Positions 8,835-16,407 are shown, numbered from the stretch's first letter. The stretch is DNA of 18,881 bases from Bdellovibrionales bacterium (GCA_020435025.1 JAGRAG010000044.1:1-18881); one strand, 5' to 3'. Notes: generated from the letters alone by a model not told the origin. Translations and numbers: made by a program.

Positions 8835-8850
8835 TATGACTTAGGTCATA
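8835..8850. promoter_or_regulatory. Perfect palindrome TATGAC-N4-GTCATA, possible CRP/FNR-family operator
   Basis: TATGACTTAGGTCATA is a perfect 6+6 inverted repeat with a 4-base centre. The ATGAC-N4-GTCAT core has the geometry of FNR/DNR/NNR sites (TTGAT-N4-ATCAA and TTGAC-type variants) although the outer base differs. It is about 93 bases upstream of the symporter start. Regulator identity is inference. Confidence 0.5.
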
Positions 8851-8901
8851 TTTGAATTGAGTTAAATGGGATTAGGTTGTGGATATCCGGTACCATTAAA
8901 T

Positions 8902-8917
8902 TTGACGCAGTAGTCAA
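8902..8917. promoter_or_regulatory. Palindrome TTGAC-N6-GTCAA, possible CRP-family operator
   Basis: TTGACGCAGTAGTCAA has perfect 5-base arms separated by six bases, the CRP-type spacing, with half-sites like those of FNR/NNR-group regulators. It is closer to the plus-strand 4Fe-4S gene (about 117 bases upstream of its start). Together with the first palindrome it suggests one regulator family controlling both directions. Confidence 0.45.
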
Positions 8918-9033
8918 TATTTTTTCTGTCAAGCATACCAATTTAATATAAGCGAGTTTAACGGATATGAACAGAATGCAGAGTTTTGCCTTGTACGTTT
9001 AAAAGGTTACAAGAAACTGGAGGAGAAGGCACT

Positions 9034-9864
9034 TTGGTAACTGCCAATCGACCAATTTTAAAAAATTCTTTGATGTTATTTTTTAGCGTTGGAACTCTTT
9101 TATTGGTAAGCGTTTGTATTCTATTTTGGCCTGACATAGGATTAAAGATTTTGTGGTACGCTATCGTACCAACTGCTCCTCTACTTATGTTTTTTGTGCC
9201 CAATCTATGGGTGAATATTTGTCCTTTTGCTAATATTCAAGGATGGTCTAGAAAATGTTTTAGTCACAAACGTATTGTCCTTGAGCCAAAGAGTTCAGTT
9301 TGGTTAAAGAGAGTCGGATGGTTGTTATTCTTAGTGTTGGTGCCTTTACGTATTCACTTTTTTAATTCATTTGGTCATTTGGTTGTTTTTACAATTGCTT
9401 TGTTACTTTTAGTAGCTTTCGTGTTTGGCCAGGTTTTCGAGGGACTCTCAGGCTGGTGTGAAGGGATGTGTCCTGTTGGAGGGGTTGAGCGAATGTATTC
9501 ACTATGGTCAAGGCCAAAGCTTTTTCCTCTACATTGTCAACCTTGTAGTCGGTGCGTTCGAGAATGCGGTAAGAGAAAGACAAAAGGGAATATAGCCAAT
9601 AAAAGCGAGTGGGAAAAGGGATGGCCATTTTTTTACTTTTTCCCAGGTTTTTTGTTAAGTTATTTTTCTTTGTCTCCAAATGAAACTTTATGGGAGATTT
9701 ACGGTAATATTGGCTTGTATTCAATCGGCTCACTGATTGGGTTTAAGGTTATTTCTATATTGATGAGTAAGCAGCATGTGGTCATTGCCATACCTTTTAT
9801 CTCACTGTTGATTTACTACTATTACACGGTTACCCAAATTATACATCATTGGTTTTATAAATGA
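9034..9864 (+). CDS. NapH/NosR-like 4Fe-4S membrane protein
   Basis: Polytopic membrane protein with an iron-sulfur site, probably moving electrons at the inner membrane. I choose TTG at 9034: it has GGAGGAG at 9019-9025 with 8-base spacing, whereas the longer frame from TTG 8986 has no comparable site. That gives 276 aa with about six hydrophobic segments. Cysteine motifs in this numbering: NICP (C63), WCEGMCP (C142, C146), and a canonical CQPCSRCVRECG (C168, C171, C174, C178) able to bind one 4Fe-4S cluster. The NICP and CxxxCP motifs are typical of the NapH/NosR/CcoG-related family. NapH-type proteins normally carry two ferredoxin clusters; only one is evident. Its position opposite the symporter-nod cluster suggests a link to nitrogen-oxide metabolism, but no partner is proven. 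Confidence 0.8.
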   Translation: MVTANRPILKNSLMLFFSVGTLLLVSVCILFWPDIGLKILWYAIVPTAPLLMFFVPNLWVNICPFANIQGWSRKCFSHKRIVLEPKSSVWLKRVGWLLFLVLVPLRIHFFNSFGHLVVFTIALLLLVAFVFGQVFEGLSGWCEGMCPVGGVERMYSLWSRPKLFPLHCQPCSRCVRECGKRKTKGNIANKSEWEKGWPFFYFFPGFLLSYFSLSPNETLWEIYGNIGLYSIGSLIGFKVISILMSKQHVVIAIPFISLLIYYYYTVTQIIHHWFYK

Positions 9865-10026
9865 CATGTCTTTGTCCTATTTTTAATCATTCTCGCATCA
9901 TTTTAATCCTAGTATCTTAATTTTTCTTTTTCCTGTTTAAAACTGATTCAAAGTCAGACACTAACTAGAAATTTTAAAAAAAGTTCTACTTTAGATTCAA
10001 TTTGTGAAAACCGAAATGTCAGTATC
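9865..10026. other. AT-rich gap between the 4Fe-4S gene and the RCC1 lipoprotein
   Basis: 162 bases of AT-rich DNA. No convincing terminator hairpin follows the upstream gene, and no promoter hexamers stand out before the GTG start at 10027, whose ribosome site is also weak. Confidence 0.4.
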
Positions 10027-13000
10027 GTGAGAAAAAAATATATTGGAACGTTTTTAACTTTGACTGTAATCACTCTGGCTGGATGTACTCGAGATAAGAG
10101 CAGCTCCAGTCAGATTCGCCTAGTTTTTTCTAAAGATACTACCCAAAAAATCCAGTCCCTTTCCAGTTTTCCAACAGATAAAAAAGTTTGTTATGGCGTG
10201 AACGTGAACGGCCCTGGAATTTCTGAGTTCCAAGCCAATGGCTGCTCTCCAAAACTTTCAGTATACACAGGATTTATAGAGGCCAGCAGCGGGGAAATTA
10301 CTCTTAATGTCCCTTCCGGAGAAAATCGCAATCTTGAGCTATTTGCTTATCTGGCTGAGATTAGCGAAGCTTGTCCTCTGTGGCAAAATTCCGAGCAAGT
10401 CAAACAAATGGACTATTCAAAGGTTTTCAAAACGGGGAGTACCACAGGAATCTTGATTGGGTCTGAAGAGCAGATCGTGGAAGTGACCTCTGTCTTTCCA
10501 GGGGAAGCAAACCATCTCGTTCAGGAGAGACAACTTGCAACTAATTGTGTTAGTCACACCAAAGTAAATATTGGTAGCGATGTCACAATTTCGGAGGGAG
10601 CGGTCGCAGCAATTGATATTGTCTTAGATGTTGCCAGTCCTACGGATGTCCATGTAAATGTTGTCTCCTTGTCAGGCACCGCTTTGGCAGGAACAGACTT
10701 TGCGGCATTGAATAATACGATTAAAATCCCTGCCGGGGAAACTGTCGGGAAAATTTTTGTACCCATAATTGAGGACATCTCTATTGATTCTGGCAAAAGT
10801 TTTTCAGTTCAGATCCTTTCCGCAACTGGAGCCAGTTTAGGAAATCAAACCACGGCACAAGTCAGTATAGTTGATAACGATACTCTTCCCTTATCCGGGG
10901 TGACGGACATCTCATTAAACCAACACAGCTGCGCCGTTGTCTCAGGGGGAGTTAAATGCTGGGGATACAATAATCAAGGAAGTGTTGGAAATGGGACCAC
11001 CACTAACCAAAGCATCCCCCAAGACGTGATTGGGCTCACATCGGGGTTTGTTAAAGTATCCGCCGGCCAAGATGGCTCTTGCGCCGTCAATTCAGGTGGA
11101 GCCGTCTTTTGTTGGGGAAGTAATGGAAATGGACAATTAGGTGATGGCACCACAACTCAGCAAAATTCTCCCGTTTCTGTTTCTGGGCTTTCTGGCTCTG
11201 TTGTACAGGCAGAAAGGGGTTACCTCCATTCTTGTGCTTTATTGACATCAGGTGCTGTTGAATGTTGGGGAGGCGGCCTTTATGGACAAATGGGTGATGG
11301 CTCAACAACTGATAATATGATCCCAGCAATGGTCACTGGCCTGTCGTCTGGAGTTAGTCAGATTGCAGTTGGACAACACAGCACTTGCGCCTTAGTTGGA
11401 GGACAAGTTCAGTGTTGGGGCAGTGGACTTTATGGACAATTGGGCTATGGCGGAACCACTACTCAATCCGTGCCAGTTACTGTTACTGGGATCTCCACCG
11501 CCACACAAATAGCCCGGGGAAGCACCTTTGGGTGTGCACTTCTTGCGGATGGAACGGTTCAGTGTTGGGGGACAAACTCGAGTGGACAATTGGGTGATGG
11601 GACAACCAGTGAGCAGCTAACACCTGTGGCAGTTTTGGGCCTTAGTAACGTCACCCAAGTTATCGCTGGTCTCAACTCCACTTGTGCCATCATCAATGAT
11701 GGAAGTGTCAAGTGCTGGGGTTCTAACTATAGTCAGGAAATCGATAGCAGTTCAGGAGGCACAATCACCACTCCCATATCTGTTCCTGATTTTTTAGGAG
11801 TTACAAAGTTAGCCATCGGTTCTGGGGTCATCTGTGGAGTTAAATCTGATAGCACAATGATTTGCAGAGGATCAAACAGTTATGGTTCCCTTGGGCTGGG
11901 TTATTTCTCCAATTCTAGTCCTGTTGCAACGGATGCCTCAGGAGTTTCTTCAGGGATCACTACTATGAGTGCCAGCTACGAAAGTATGGACAGCGGACAC
12001 ACCTGCGCTGTACAAAATGGGGCCGCCATCTGTTGGGGAGAAAATTATGCTGGCGAACTAGGAAATGGGACCACAGTTCGTTCGAGTGTACCTGTTTTCG
12101 TATCTGGTTTGGGGTCGGGAGTCAGCAAAGTCAGTGTCGGTGGCACACATAGTTGCGCCCTATTAGATACTGGTGCCGTGATGTGTTGGGGATCGAACAA
12201 TAATGGTCAACTGGGAAATAACTCTACTACAAACAGCTCAATTCCTGTAGCCGTCTCTGGACTCTCTAGTGGTGTGAAAGACATCAAATTAGGTGATGGG
12301 CAATCCTGTGCTCTTTTAACAGATGGGAGCATCAACTGCTGGGGTGCCAATTACTATGGTCAACTCGGGGATAGTACGACAACGAATCGCTTGATTCCGA
12401 CTTCCGTAGTGGGATTATCGGGTAGTGCCGCACAACTTGAAGTAAGCCCAAACCACGCTTGCGCCCTTTTAAGTGATAGCTCCATTCAATGCTGGGGATA
12501 CAATTATTATGGACAACTCGGAAACAACGCCACCGTCAATTCCAGCATACCGGTCACGGTATCGGTTGTTTCGGGACATGTCACGCAACTGTCTCTGGGC
12601 TCCGGTCACACATGTACACTGCTAGACACAGGAAGTGTGGAGTGTTGGGGGAGCAATTCATCAGGACAATTAGGTGATGGGACAACGGTCAACTCAATCA
12701 TGCCCGTATCTGTATCAAATCTCTCAGAGCCCGTTATGGATATCTCAACGGGCAGTTCTTTCACCTGTGCTATTTTAAAAAATAGCTTACAAGTCAAATG
12801 TTGGGGCAATAACTATAATGGACAACTCGGCACGGGCAACAACACAAATCTTAGCCAACCAGGAAGCAGTGTGCAAAAACTAGCTGGAGCTCTGCAAATT
12901 GAAAGCGGTTATAACTACACTTGTGCAAAGATCAACAATCCGGGTGCTCTGAAATGCTGGGGCTCCAATAATAGTGGTCAATTAGGAATCAATTTTGCTT

Positions 13001-13029
13001 CAGGCGCCTCATTAGTTTTATCTCCTTAA
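10027..13029 (+). CDS. Large RCC1-repeat lipoprotein with Calx-beta domain
   Basis: A 1000-aa cell-envelope lipoprotein. It starts at GTG with a lipoprotein signal (TLAGC, lipidated Cys20). An unassigned N-terminal domain (about 25-170) is followed by a Calx-beta domain (about 176-288; TISEG..., AGTDFAALNNTIKIPAGE, VSIVDND). From about 291 to the end there are 14 RCC1 repeats of about 50 residues with the pattern C-A-L-x(8-10)-V-x-C-W-G-x-N-x-x-G-Q-L-G-D-G. RCC1 domains fold as seven-bladed propellers, so 14 repeats fit two propellers. Nearly every repeat holds two Cys about 11 residues apart, likely a disulfide per blade in the periplasm or outside. Repeat 7 is the most degenerate (CRG for CWG) and repeat 6 lacks the GQLG motif. 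Extracellular RCC1 proteins are often binding surfaces; the ligand is unknown. Confidence 0.93.
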   Translation: MRKKYIGTFLTLTVITLAGCTRDKSSSSQIRLVFSKDTTQKIQSLSSFPTDKKVCYGVNVNGPGISEFQANGCSPKLSVYTGFIEASSGEITLNVPSGENRNLELFAYLAEISEACPLWQNSEQVKQMDYSKVFKTGSTTGILIGSEEQIVEVTSVFPGEANHLVQERQLATNCVSHTKVNIGSDVTISEGAVAAIDIVLDVASPTDVHVNVVSLSGTALAGTDFAALNNTIKIPAGETVGKIFVPIIEDISIDSGKSFSVQILSATGASLGNQTTAQVSIVDNDTLPLSGVTDISLNQHSCAVVSGGVKCWGYNNQGSVGNGTTTNQSIPQDVIGLTSGFVKVSAGQDGSCAVNSGGAVFCWGSNGNGQLGDGTTTQQNSPVSVSGLSGSVVQAERGYLHSCALLTSGAVECWGGGLYGQMGDGSTTDNMIPAMVTGLSSGVSQIAVGQHSTCALVGGQVQCWGSGLYGQLGYGGTTTQSVPVTVTGISTATQIARGSTFGCALLADGTVQCWGTNSSGQLGDGTTSEQLTPVAVLGLSNVTQVIAGLNSTCAIINDGSVKCWGSNYSQEIDSSSGGTITTPISVPDFLGVTKLAIGSGVICGVKSDSTMICRGSNSYGSLGLGYFSNSSPVATDASGVSSGITTMSASYESMDSGHTCAVQNGAAICWGENYAGELGNGTTVRSSVPVFVSGLGSGVSKVSVGGTHSCALLDTGAVMCWGSNNNGQLGNNSTTNSSIPVAVSGLSSGVKDIKLGDGQSCALLTDGSINCWGANYYGQLGDSTTTNRLIPTSVVGLSGSAAQLEVSPNHACALLSDSSIQCWGYNYYGQLGNNATVNSSIPVTVSVVSGHVTQLSLGSGHTCTLLDTGSVECWGSNSSGQLGDGTTVNSIMPVSVSNLSEPVMDISTGSSFTCAILKNSLQVKCWGNNYNGQLGTGNNTNLSQPGSSVQKLAGALQIESGYNYTCAKINNPGALKCWGSNNSGQLGINFASGASLVLSP

Positions 13030-13104
13030 TAGAGAAGACTTACTTTAGAATTAACAAATTGAACCCATCCATTCAGTACTTTTAGTGAGTTTTCAGGAGT
13101 AACT

Positions 13105-14205
13105 GTGAGAGAAAAAATAGTTGCGGCTTTGAAATCAGGTGAATGGTTAGTCCAAAAATACAAACCCTACAAACCCGCACTTTTTTTTGTACTGGGTTTT
13201 GTCTTCGATATGCTGACTATAGGTGAAGCCGACAATCTGACTTCTATACTTCAGCAATTTCTATACATATTTGCTATTGGAACATTGTTAAAATATTCAC
13301 TTTTAAAAAAAGAAGGACTATGGGCTCCTCACCAAAAGATTGAAAGATTTTGGCCTTATACAAATGAAGCTCTACATTTCCTTTTAGGAGGCCTTTTAAG
13401 CGTTTACACACTTTTTTATTTTGTATCATCCTCACTGGCCACATCCCTCGTGTTTCTAACAGTTATGTTTACACTTCTAGTGATCAATGAACTCCCTCAA
13501 TTTAGAAGTCTGCAATTAGAAGTTAAATACGGTCTTTACTTTGTCTGCCTACTTTCTTTTCTGATTTTCTTAGTTCCGATGGCCATTGGCACTGTCAGTA
13601 TTTATGCCTTTCTGATATCGATTGTCTTAACAATGTCCCTTTCTTTTGCTGGGTATTGGGATTTAAAAAAGAAGGGGATTTCGCATCAGTTGCTTCAGCG
13701 TCTAATTCTTATTCCATCGGGAAGTGTATCGGCGCTCTTTTTGATATTTTATCTTACAAACGTCATGCCACCGGTTCCATTAGCAACTAAGTATATGGGT
13801 ATCTATCACAGTATAGAAAAAATGGATAACCAGTACAAACTTGGATACACAAGAAGCTCTTGGAAAATTTGGCAAAATGGCGATCAAAGTTTTTATGCTC
13901 GATCGAATGACCAAGTGATATGCTTTGTACAAGTTTTTGCACCAGGATCTATTTCCCAAGAAGTCTTTTATCATTGGCAGTGGTATCAAAACGGCGAATG
14001 GATCACTGCCGATCGTATACCACTTAAAATCACCGGGGGTCGAAGAAATGGCTACAGGGGGTATATGAAAAAATCTAATTTTTCTCCCGGTGACTGGCGA
14101 GTCATACTAGAGAATGCGGACGGCCGAGAAATCAGTCGCATTTATTTTGAAATAATCAAAGAAAGCTCGGAGAACCTTCCTGAAGTAAAATTTGATTTTC
14201 GATAA
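13105..14205 (+). CDS. Seven-TM membrane protein with C-terminal DUF2914 domain
   Basis: 366 aa: about seven hydrophobic helices between residues 22 and 220, then a soluble domain. The C-terminal part (about 268-352) carries the DUF2914 pattern: VICFVQVF, EVFYHWQW, NGEW, IPLKITGGRRNGYRGY and PGDWRV, ending with GREISRIYFEI. DUF2914 has no established function. The GTG start at 13105 follows CAGGAG four to five bases upstream; the gene lies 75 bases after the RCC1 lipoprotein on the same strand and may be co-transcribed with it. The TM plus DUF2914 arrangement suggests a membrane-anchored periplasmic sensing or binding module, which is inference. Confidence 0.85.
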   Translation: MREKIVAALKSGEWLVQKYKPYKPALFFVLGFVFDMLTIGEADNLTSILQQFLYIFAIGTLLKYSLLKKEGLWAPHQKIERFWPYTNEALHFLLGGLLSVYTLFYFVSSSLATSLVFLTVMFTLLVINELPQFRSLQLEVKYGLYFVCLLSFLIFLVPMAIGTVSIYAFLISIVLTMSLSFAGYWDLKKKGISHQLLQRLILIPSGSVSALFLIFYLTNVMPPVPLATKYMGIYHSIEKMDNQYKLGYTRSSWKIWQNGDQSFYARSNDQVICFVQVFAPGSISQEVFYHWQWYQNGEWITADRIPLKITGGRRNGYRGYMKKSNFSPGDWRVILENADGREISRIYFEIIKESSENLPEVKFDFR

Positions 14206-14254
14206 TGTACTCATATACTTTGCCGAGATTTAAGTAGAAAACTTGTCAGATACT

Positions 14255-14284
14255 TATAAACTGAGCCCTTTAATTGCGGATGAA
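14255..14284 (+). repeat. Dispersed intergenic repeat, copy 1
   Basis: A 30-base element beginning TATAAACTGAGCCC and ending TTGCGGATGAA. Copy 3 at 18378 matches it almost throughout. It shares TATAAACTG-N2-CCCTTTAATT with copy 2, and a CCAATCCC tail follows both (about 14289-14296 here). Confidence 0.6.
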
Positions 14285-14423
14285 AGTTCCAATCCCTTAA
14301 AAGCCTAGATCTTAATCCAACCGCCTTAAGTGACAAATTGAATTAGAAATAAGCTGGAGACAAAATAACTTAATATCGTATAAGTAAAATTATGTTAAGC
14401 AGTATAGATCATTTGTTAAATAA

Positions 14424-14450
14424 TATAAACTGCACCCTTTAATTATTCAA
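14424..14450 (+). repeat. Dispersed intergenic repeat, copy 2 (diverged 3' half)
   Basis: TATAAACTGCACCCTTTAAT as in copy 1 apart from two central bases, but the GCGGATGAA end is replaced by ATTCAA. CCAATCCC follows at about 14455-14462. Confidence 0.55.
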
Positions 14451-14558
14451 GAAACCAATCCCGTGAAATAAATGAGGAAATTCGTCCCTTTCAGCTTTAC
14501 TCTCTATTCAAGATGCTTTGTATTCAAATTCAGAGAACTCGAATTCTCCAAAACCTAG

Positions 14559-14603
14559 ATTGGAATTTCCCCGTGAGATAATTCGATCAATTCCAATTTG
14601 ATC
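14559..14603. promoter_or_regulatory. Overlapping inverted repeats upstream of the small secreted protein gene
   Basis: ATTGGAATT (14559-14567) pairs perfectly with AATTCCAAT (14589-14597), a 9-bp stem with a 21-base loop. Overlapping it, GATCAA-N7-TTGATC (14585-14603) is a 19-base operator-like palindrome. The two are mutually exclusive as hairpins. They lie about 50-100 bases before the start codon, where a repressor site or a leader structure could act. No function is shown. Confidence 0.35.
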
Positions 14604-14655
14604 TGTCCGATCTGGATACTTAATTTCATCCAAAACTATTTTGGAGGACAATTAT

Positions 14656-15189
14656 ATGAAGAAATTTACTTGGTTAATTTTTATTTCAATTATGGCTTCA
14701 CCGTATGCCATGGCAGATGGAGGGAAAAAAAATGTTCAATCTAGCGTCATTCAGTTCGATAAAAATTCCGCAGAGTTAAGTTCAGATCAAAGGGAACAAA
14801 TAGCAAAATTAGTTTCCAATGCGGAAAAAAAAGGGGAAGGAATGCACTTAGGAATTGCTGCATGGTCTGACCAATCTTTTCCAGGGAAAGATAAGACACT
14901 TAGCGAAGAACAACAAAGCTTGGCCGATCGTAGAGCTGAAGTTATTGATAAACATGTTAAGTCTCTGAAATATAACGGAGAATTAGATACGTATAATATG
15001 GCTGAGAAAAGCAACTGGCTTGCCGATCTATTTAATTCGAGTGAAAGTGAACTGAAATCAACATTTGCGAAAGAGGAGAAAGCCAAACGACCAGCTAAAG
15101 AACGTTATCAAGTTTATCGAGAAAAAGGCGGAAGCGGAAAGGCGGTTTTAGTTCTCACTAAAGGAGCACAAAAAAATAAAACATATTGA
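14656..15189 (+). CDS. Small secreted/periplasmic protein with weak OmpA-like features
   Basis: 177 aa, starting at ATG 14656 because GGAGG (14643-14647) sits eight bases upstream; a longer reading from TTG 14641 would bury that site in the coding sequence. The signal peptide is MKKFTWLIFISIMASPYAMA (cleavage about 20). The mature part begins VIQFDKNSAELSSDQREQIAKL, like the first strand and helix of OmpA C-terminal peptidoglycan-binding domains. LADRRAEVIDKHVKSL then resembles the second helix of that fold. The usual NxxLSxxRA core is degenerate, and the rest (110-177) is Lys/Glu-rich and unrecognised. Probably a stand-alone periplasmic protein; the OmpA link is tentative. Confidence 0.8.
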   Translation: MKKFTWLIFISIMASPYAMADGGKKNVQSSVIQFDKNSAELSSDQREQIAKLVSNAEKKGEGMHLGIAAWSDQSFPGKDKTLSEEQQSLADRRAEVIDKHVKSLKYNGELDTYNMAEKSNWLADLFNSSESELKSTFAKEEKAKRPAKERYQVYREKGGSGKAVLVLTKGAQKNKTY

Positions 15190-15233
15190 TATAAGTTAAT
15201 GATAAATATGATGTTAAAATACAGAGAACTAAA

Positions 15234-15257
15234 GGGGCCTAAAAATACTTAGGCCCC
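15234..15257 (+). terminator. Strong GC-rich hairpin after the small secreted protein gene
   Basis: GGGGCCTAA (15234-15242) pairs perfectly with TTAGGCCCC (15249-15257) across a six-base loop, 45 bases after the stop codon. No T-tract follows on the plus strand, so it is either a weak terminator or an RNA 3'-end stabiliser. Confidence 0.5.
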
Positions 15258-15259
15258 AT

Positions 15260-15616
15260 AAAGATCATCCTGTTGTTTTACCTAACCTAGAAAATGTGGT
15301 CGAATTTGAAATTCCAAACAAAAAATGATTAGTTACGGCTAGAATTTGGGAACAAAGGATTGAGAAAACCACGGGTGAAGTCGTCAATTCACTTGTTATA
15401 ATCACTCAAAACCCAAATGATTTTATTAAATCGGCTGGCCATGACAGATCGCCTTTCTTTTTTCCTCATTCAACTAAAATATTTAAAGAATGGTTAACAA
15501 CGGAGTCCAAAAGCTGCCCATCCGCTAAAAACTTCCCGCCATAAAATTATAAATCTCCCGAACTAAATGTTAGAATTGAAAGATCACTTAAACTGGTCTG
15601 GAAAAACCGATCTTAA
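15260..15616 (+). pseudogene. Decayed SRAP (YedK/HMCES-like) gene, C-terminal half with two in-frame stops
   Basis: Conceptual translation in one frame (codons starting at 15260) gives a recognisable SRAP C-terminal half: LVTARIWEQ (for the family's AGLWE), then TGEVVNSLVIITQNPND, then AGHDRSPFFFP (for HDRMPVIL, with the catalytic His), KEWL, and finally ELNVRIERSLKLVWKNRS. The frame is interrupted by TGA (15326-15328) and TAA (15542-15544) and ends at TAA 15614-15616. The N-terminal half with the catalytic Cys2 and the NAR-x-E region is absent. SRAP proteins crosslink to abasic sites in single-stranded DNA; this copy cannot make one. I saw no transposon at its edge, but a strong hairpin abuts the truncation. 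Confidence 0.72.
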
Positions 15617-15732
15617 TACCTACTAATTAAGCTTCACCTCTTGATATCCTCTCAAGATCCTTTTGAGCGAAAATTAAAAATTGCTAAATCACTTTAGAAA
15701 GTTAGAGAGGCATTCAGATCAAGAATCTAAAT
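15617..15732. other. Short AT-rich gap between convergent units
   Basis: Contains an imperfect terminator-like element, TCTTGA-N7-TCAAGA (15639-15657), followed by TCCTTTTG. It could end plus-strand transcription through the pseudogene; it is weak. Confidence 0.3.
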
Positions 15733-16407
15733 TTACCATGTGACCTCTCCCCCTTCGGAAACCGAGAAGACGCAACGGGTTCCATCCGTAGTGATATAAT
15801 TACCGGGTCCAATGAAACTGAAGTGCTGTTTTGCGCCAGCAGCATAATGAGCTAGAATATCACCGTTGGCAAAAACCAGCAGTACCTCATCAAAAGCAGA
15901 TTCTGATCCACAAGGATCTATAATATCTTTGATCATAAATGCTGAGGCGGGCGCATCTTCCCCATCACGTCCATGACGAACCAGTGTCCAGTCCTCTTCA
16001 CCACATTGAAGAACAACCCCGTCATCTACCTCATTAGCTGAGCAAGAAGTGCCGTCCCGGCCATCGTTCACTTCTGCAACAGACCCATCTGGGCAAAGAA
16101 TCTTTGCTCCTGACTCAGTTTCCTCGACATGACAATAAACCGCAGCTTCAGACTGATTGCTCCAATGATAAACGGAACCATCCGCACAAACAAATTTGAT
16201 TCCCTCATCTTCCTCTTTTTCAATGGCACAGGTAGACCCAAAGGGTCCAGTCACCTCTTTCTCACCACACCCAATTAAACCTGCTACAGCGCAACTAACT
16301 ATTGCAAGACTGCCACCTAGTTTCATCACGCTCATCCAAAACACCCCAATTCCCATGACGATCAAGGCTTTCATGGCTAACACTTTCTTCCACCAATTTT
16401 TTTTCAT
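15733..16407 (-). CDS. Cysteine-rich lipoprotein with three internal repeats
   Basis: Up to 224 aa. The likely functional signal is MKLGGSLAIVSCAVAGLIGC, lipidated at Cys47 of the long form, so translation may really start at the internal ATG 16326-16324. The longer form adds a hydrophobic stretch (10-27) and has GGGTGG only three bases before its ATG; the choice is unresolved. The mature protein has three similar units, each C-x(n)-G-x(3-5)-C: C60/C74, C92/C105 and C122/C135. The first two end in C-[AP]-DGSV. DGRDG and GRDGEDAP spacers separate the third from a C-terminal part (about 155-224) with C166 and C212. I do not recognise a named family. It is probably exported and disulfide-stabilised. 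Confidence 0.75.
   Translation of the reverse strand: MKKNWWKKVLAMKALIVMGIGVFWMSVMKLGGSLAIVSCAVAGLIGCGEKEVTGPFGSTCAIEKEEDEGIKFVCADGSVYHWSNQSEAAVYCHVEETESGAKILCPDGSVAEVNDGRDGTSCSANEVDDGVVLQCGEEDWTLVRHGRDGEDAPASAFMIKDIIDPCGSESAFDEVLLVFANGDILAHYAAGAKQHFSFIGPGNYITTDGTRCVFSVSEGGEVTW

Larger units (their letters stand above)
8743..9033. promoter_or_regulatory. Divergent promoter region between the symporter-nod cluster and the 4Fe-4S protein
   Basis: About 290 bases with no gene, serving two divergent transcription units. It contains two palindromes listed separately. For the minus strand, a weak -10-like CAAAAT (8812-8807) lies such that a start near 8800 would place the 8835-8850 palindrome about 42 bases upstream, the class II activator position; this is suggestive only. 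For the plus strand a TATAAG (8947-8952) is a possible -10. An 11-codon ATG reading frame (8967-9002) precedes the plus-strand gene; I see no attenuator structure with it. Confidence 0.5.
14206..14655. other. Long non-coding region with degenerate repeats
   Basis: About 450 bases without a credible reading frame. It holds two copies of a dispersed repeat (14255-14284 and 14424-14450), both followed by CCAATCCC, and a duplicated 12-mer CCCGTGARATAA (14460-14471 and 14570-14581). Two overlapping inverted repeats lie before the next gene. It may be a promoter region, decayed repeats or an untranslated RNA; nothing in it decides. Confidence 0.6.

Noticed and set aside
8986..9033. Longer N-terminus of the 4Fe-4S protein from TTG 8986
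   Set aside because: The strong GGAGGAG lies inside that extension and fits TTG 9034 instead.
8958..9203. 81-aa minus-strand reading frame over the start of the 4Fe-4S gene
   Set aside because: No ribosome site or protein character; shadow of the plus-strand gene, whose cysteine motifs and helices are convincing.
11385..11597. Short reading frames inside the RCC1 gene, both strands
   Set aside because: They arise from the repetitive composition of the real frame; no starts or protein features.
10897..13029. DNA-level tandem repeat or CRISPR-like array
   Set aside because: Periodicity is about 150 bases and is explained by diverged RCC1 protein repeats; no identical direct repeats with spacers.
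14255..14284. FliA (sigma-28) promoter TAAA-N15-GCGGATGA
   Set aside because: Only 6 of 8 -10 bases match, the spacer is conserved between copies, and copy 3 points antisense; kept as an alternative in the repeat finding.
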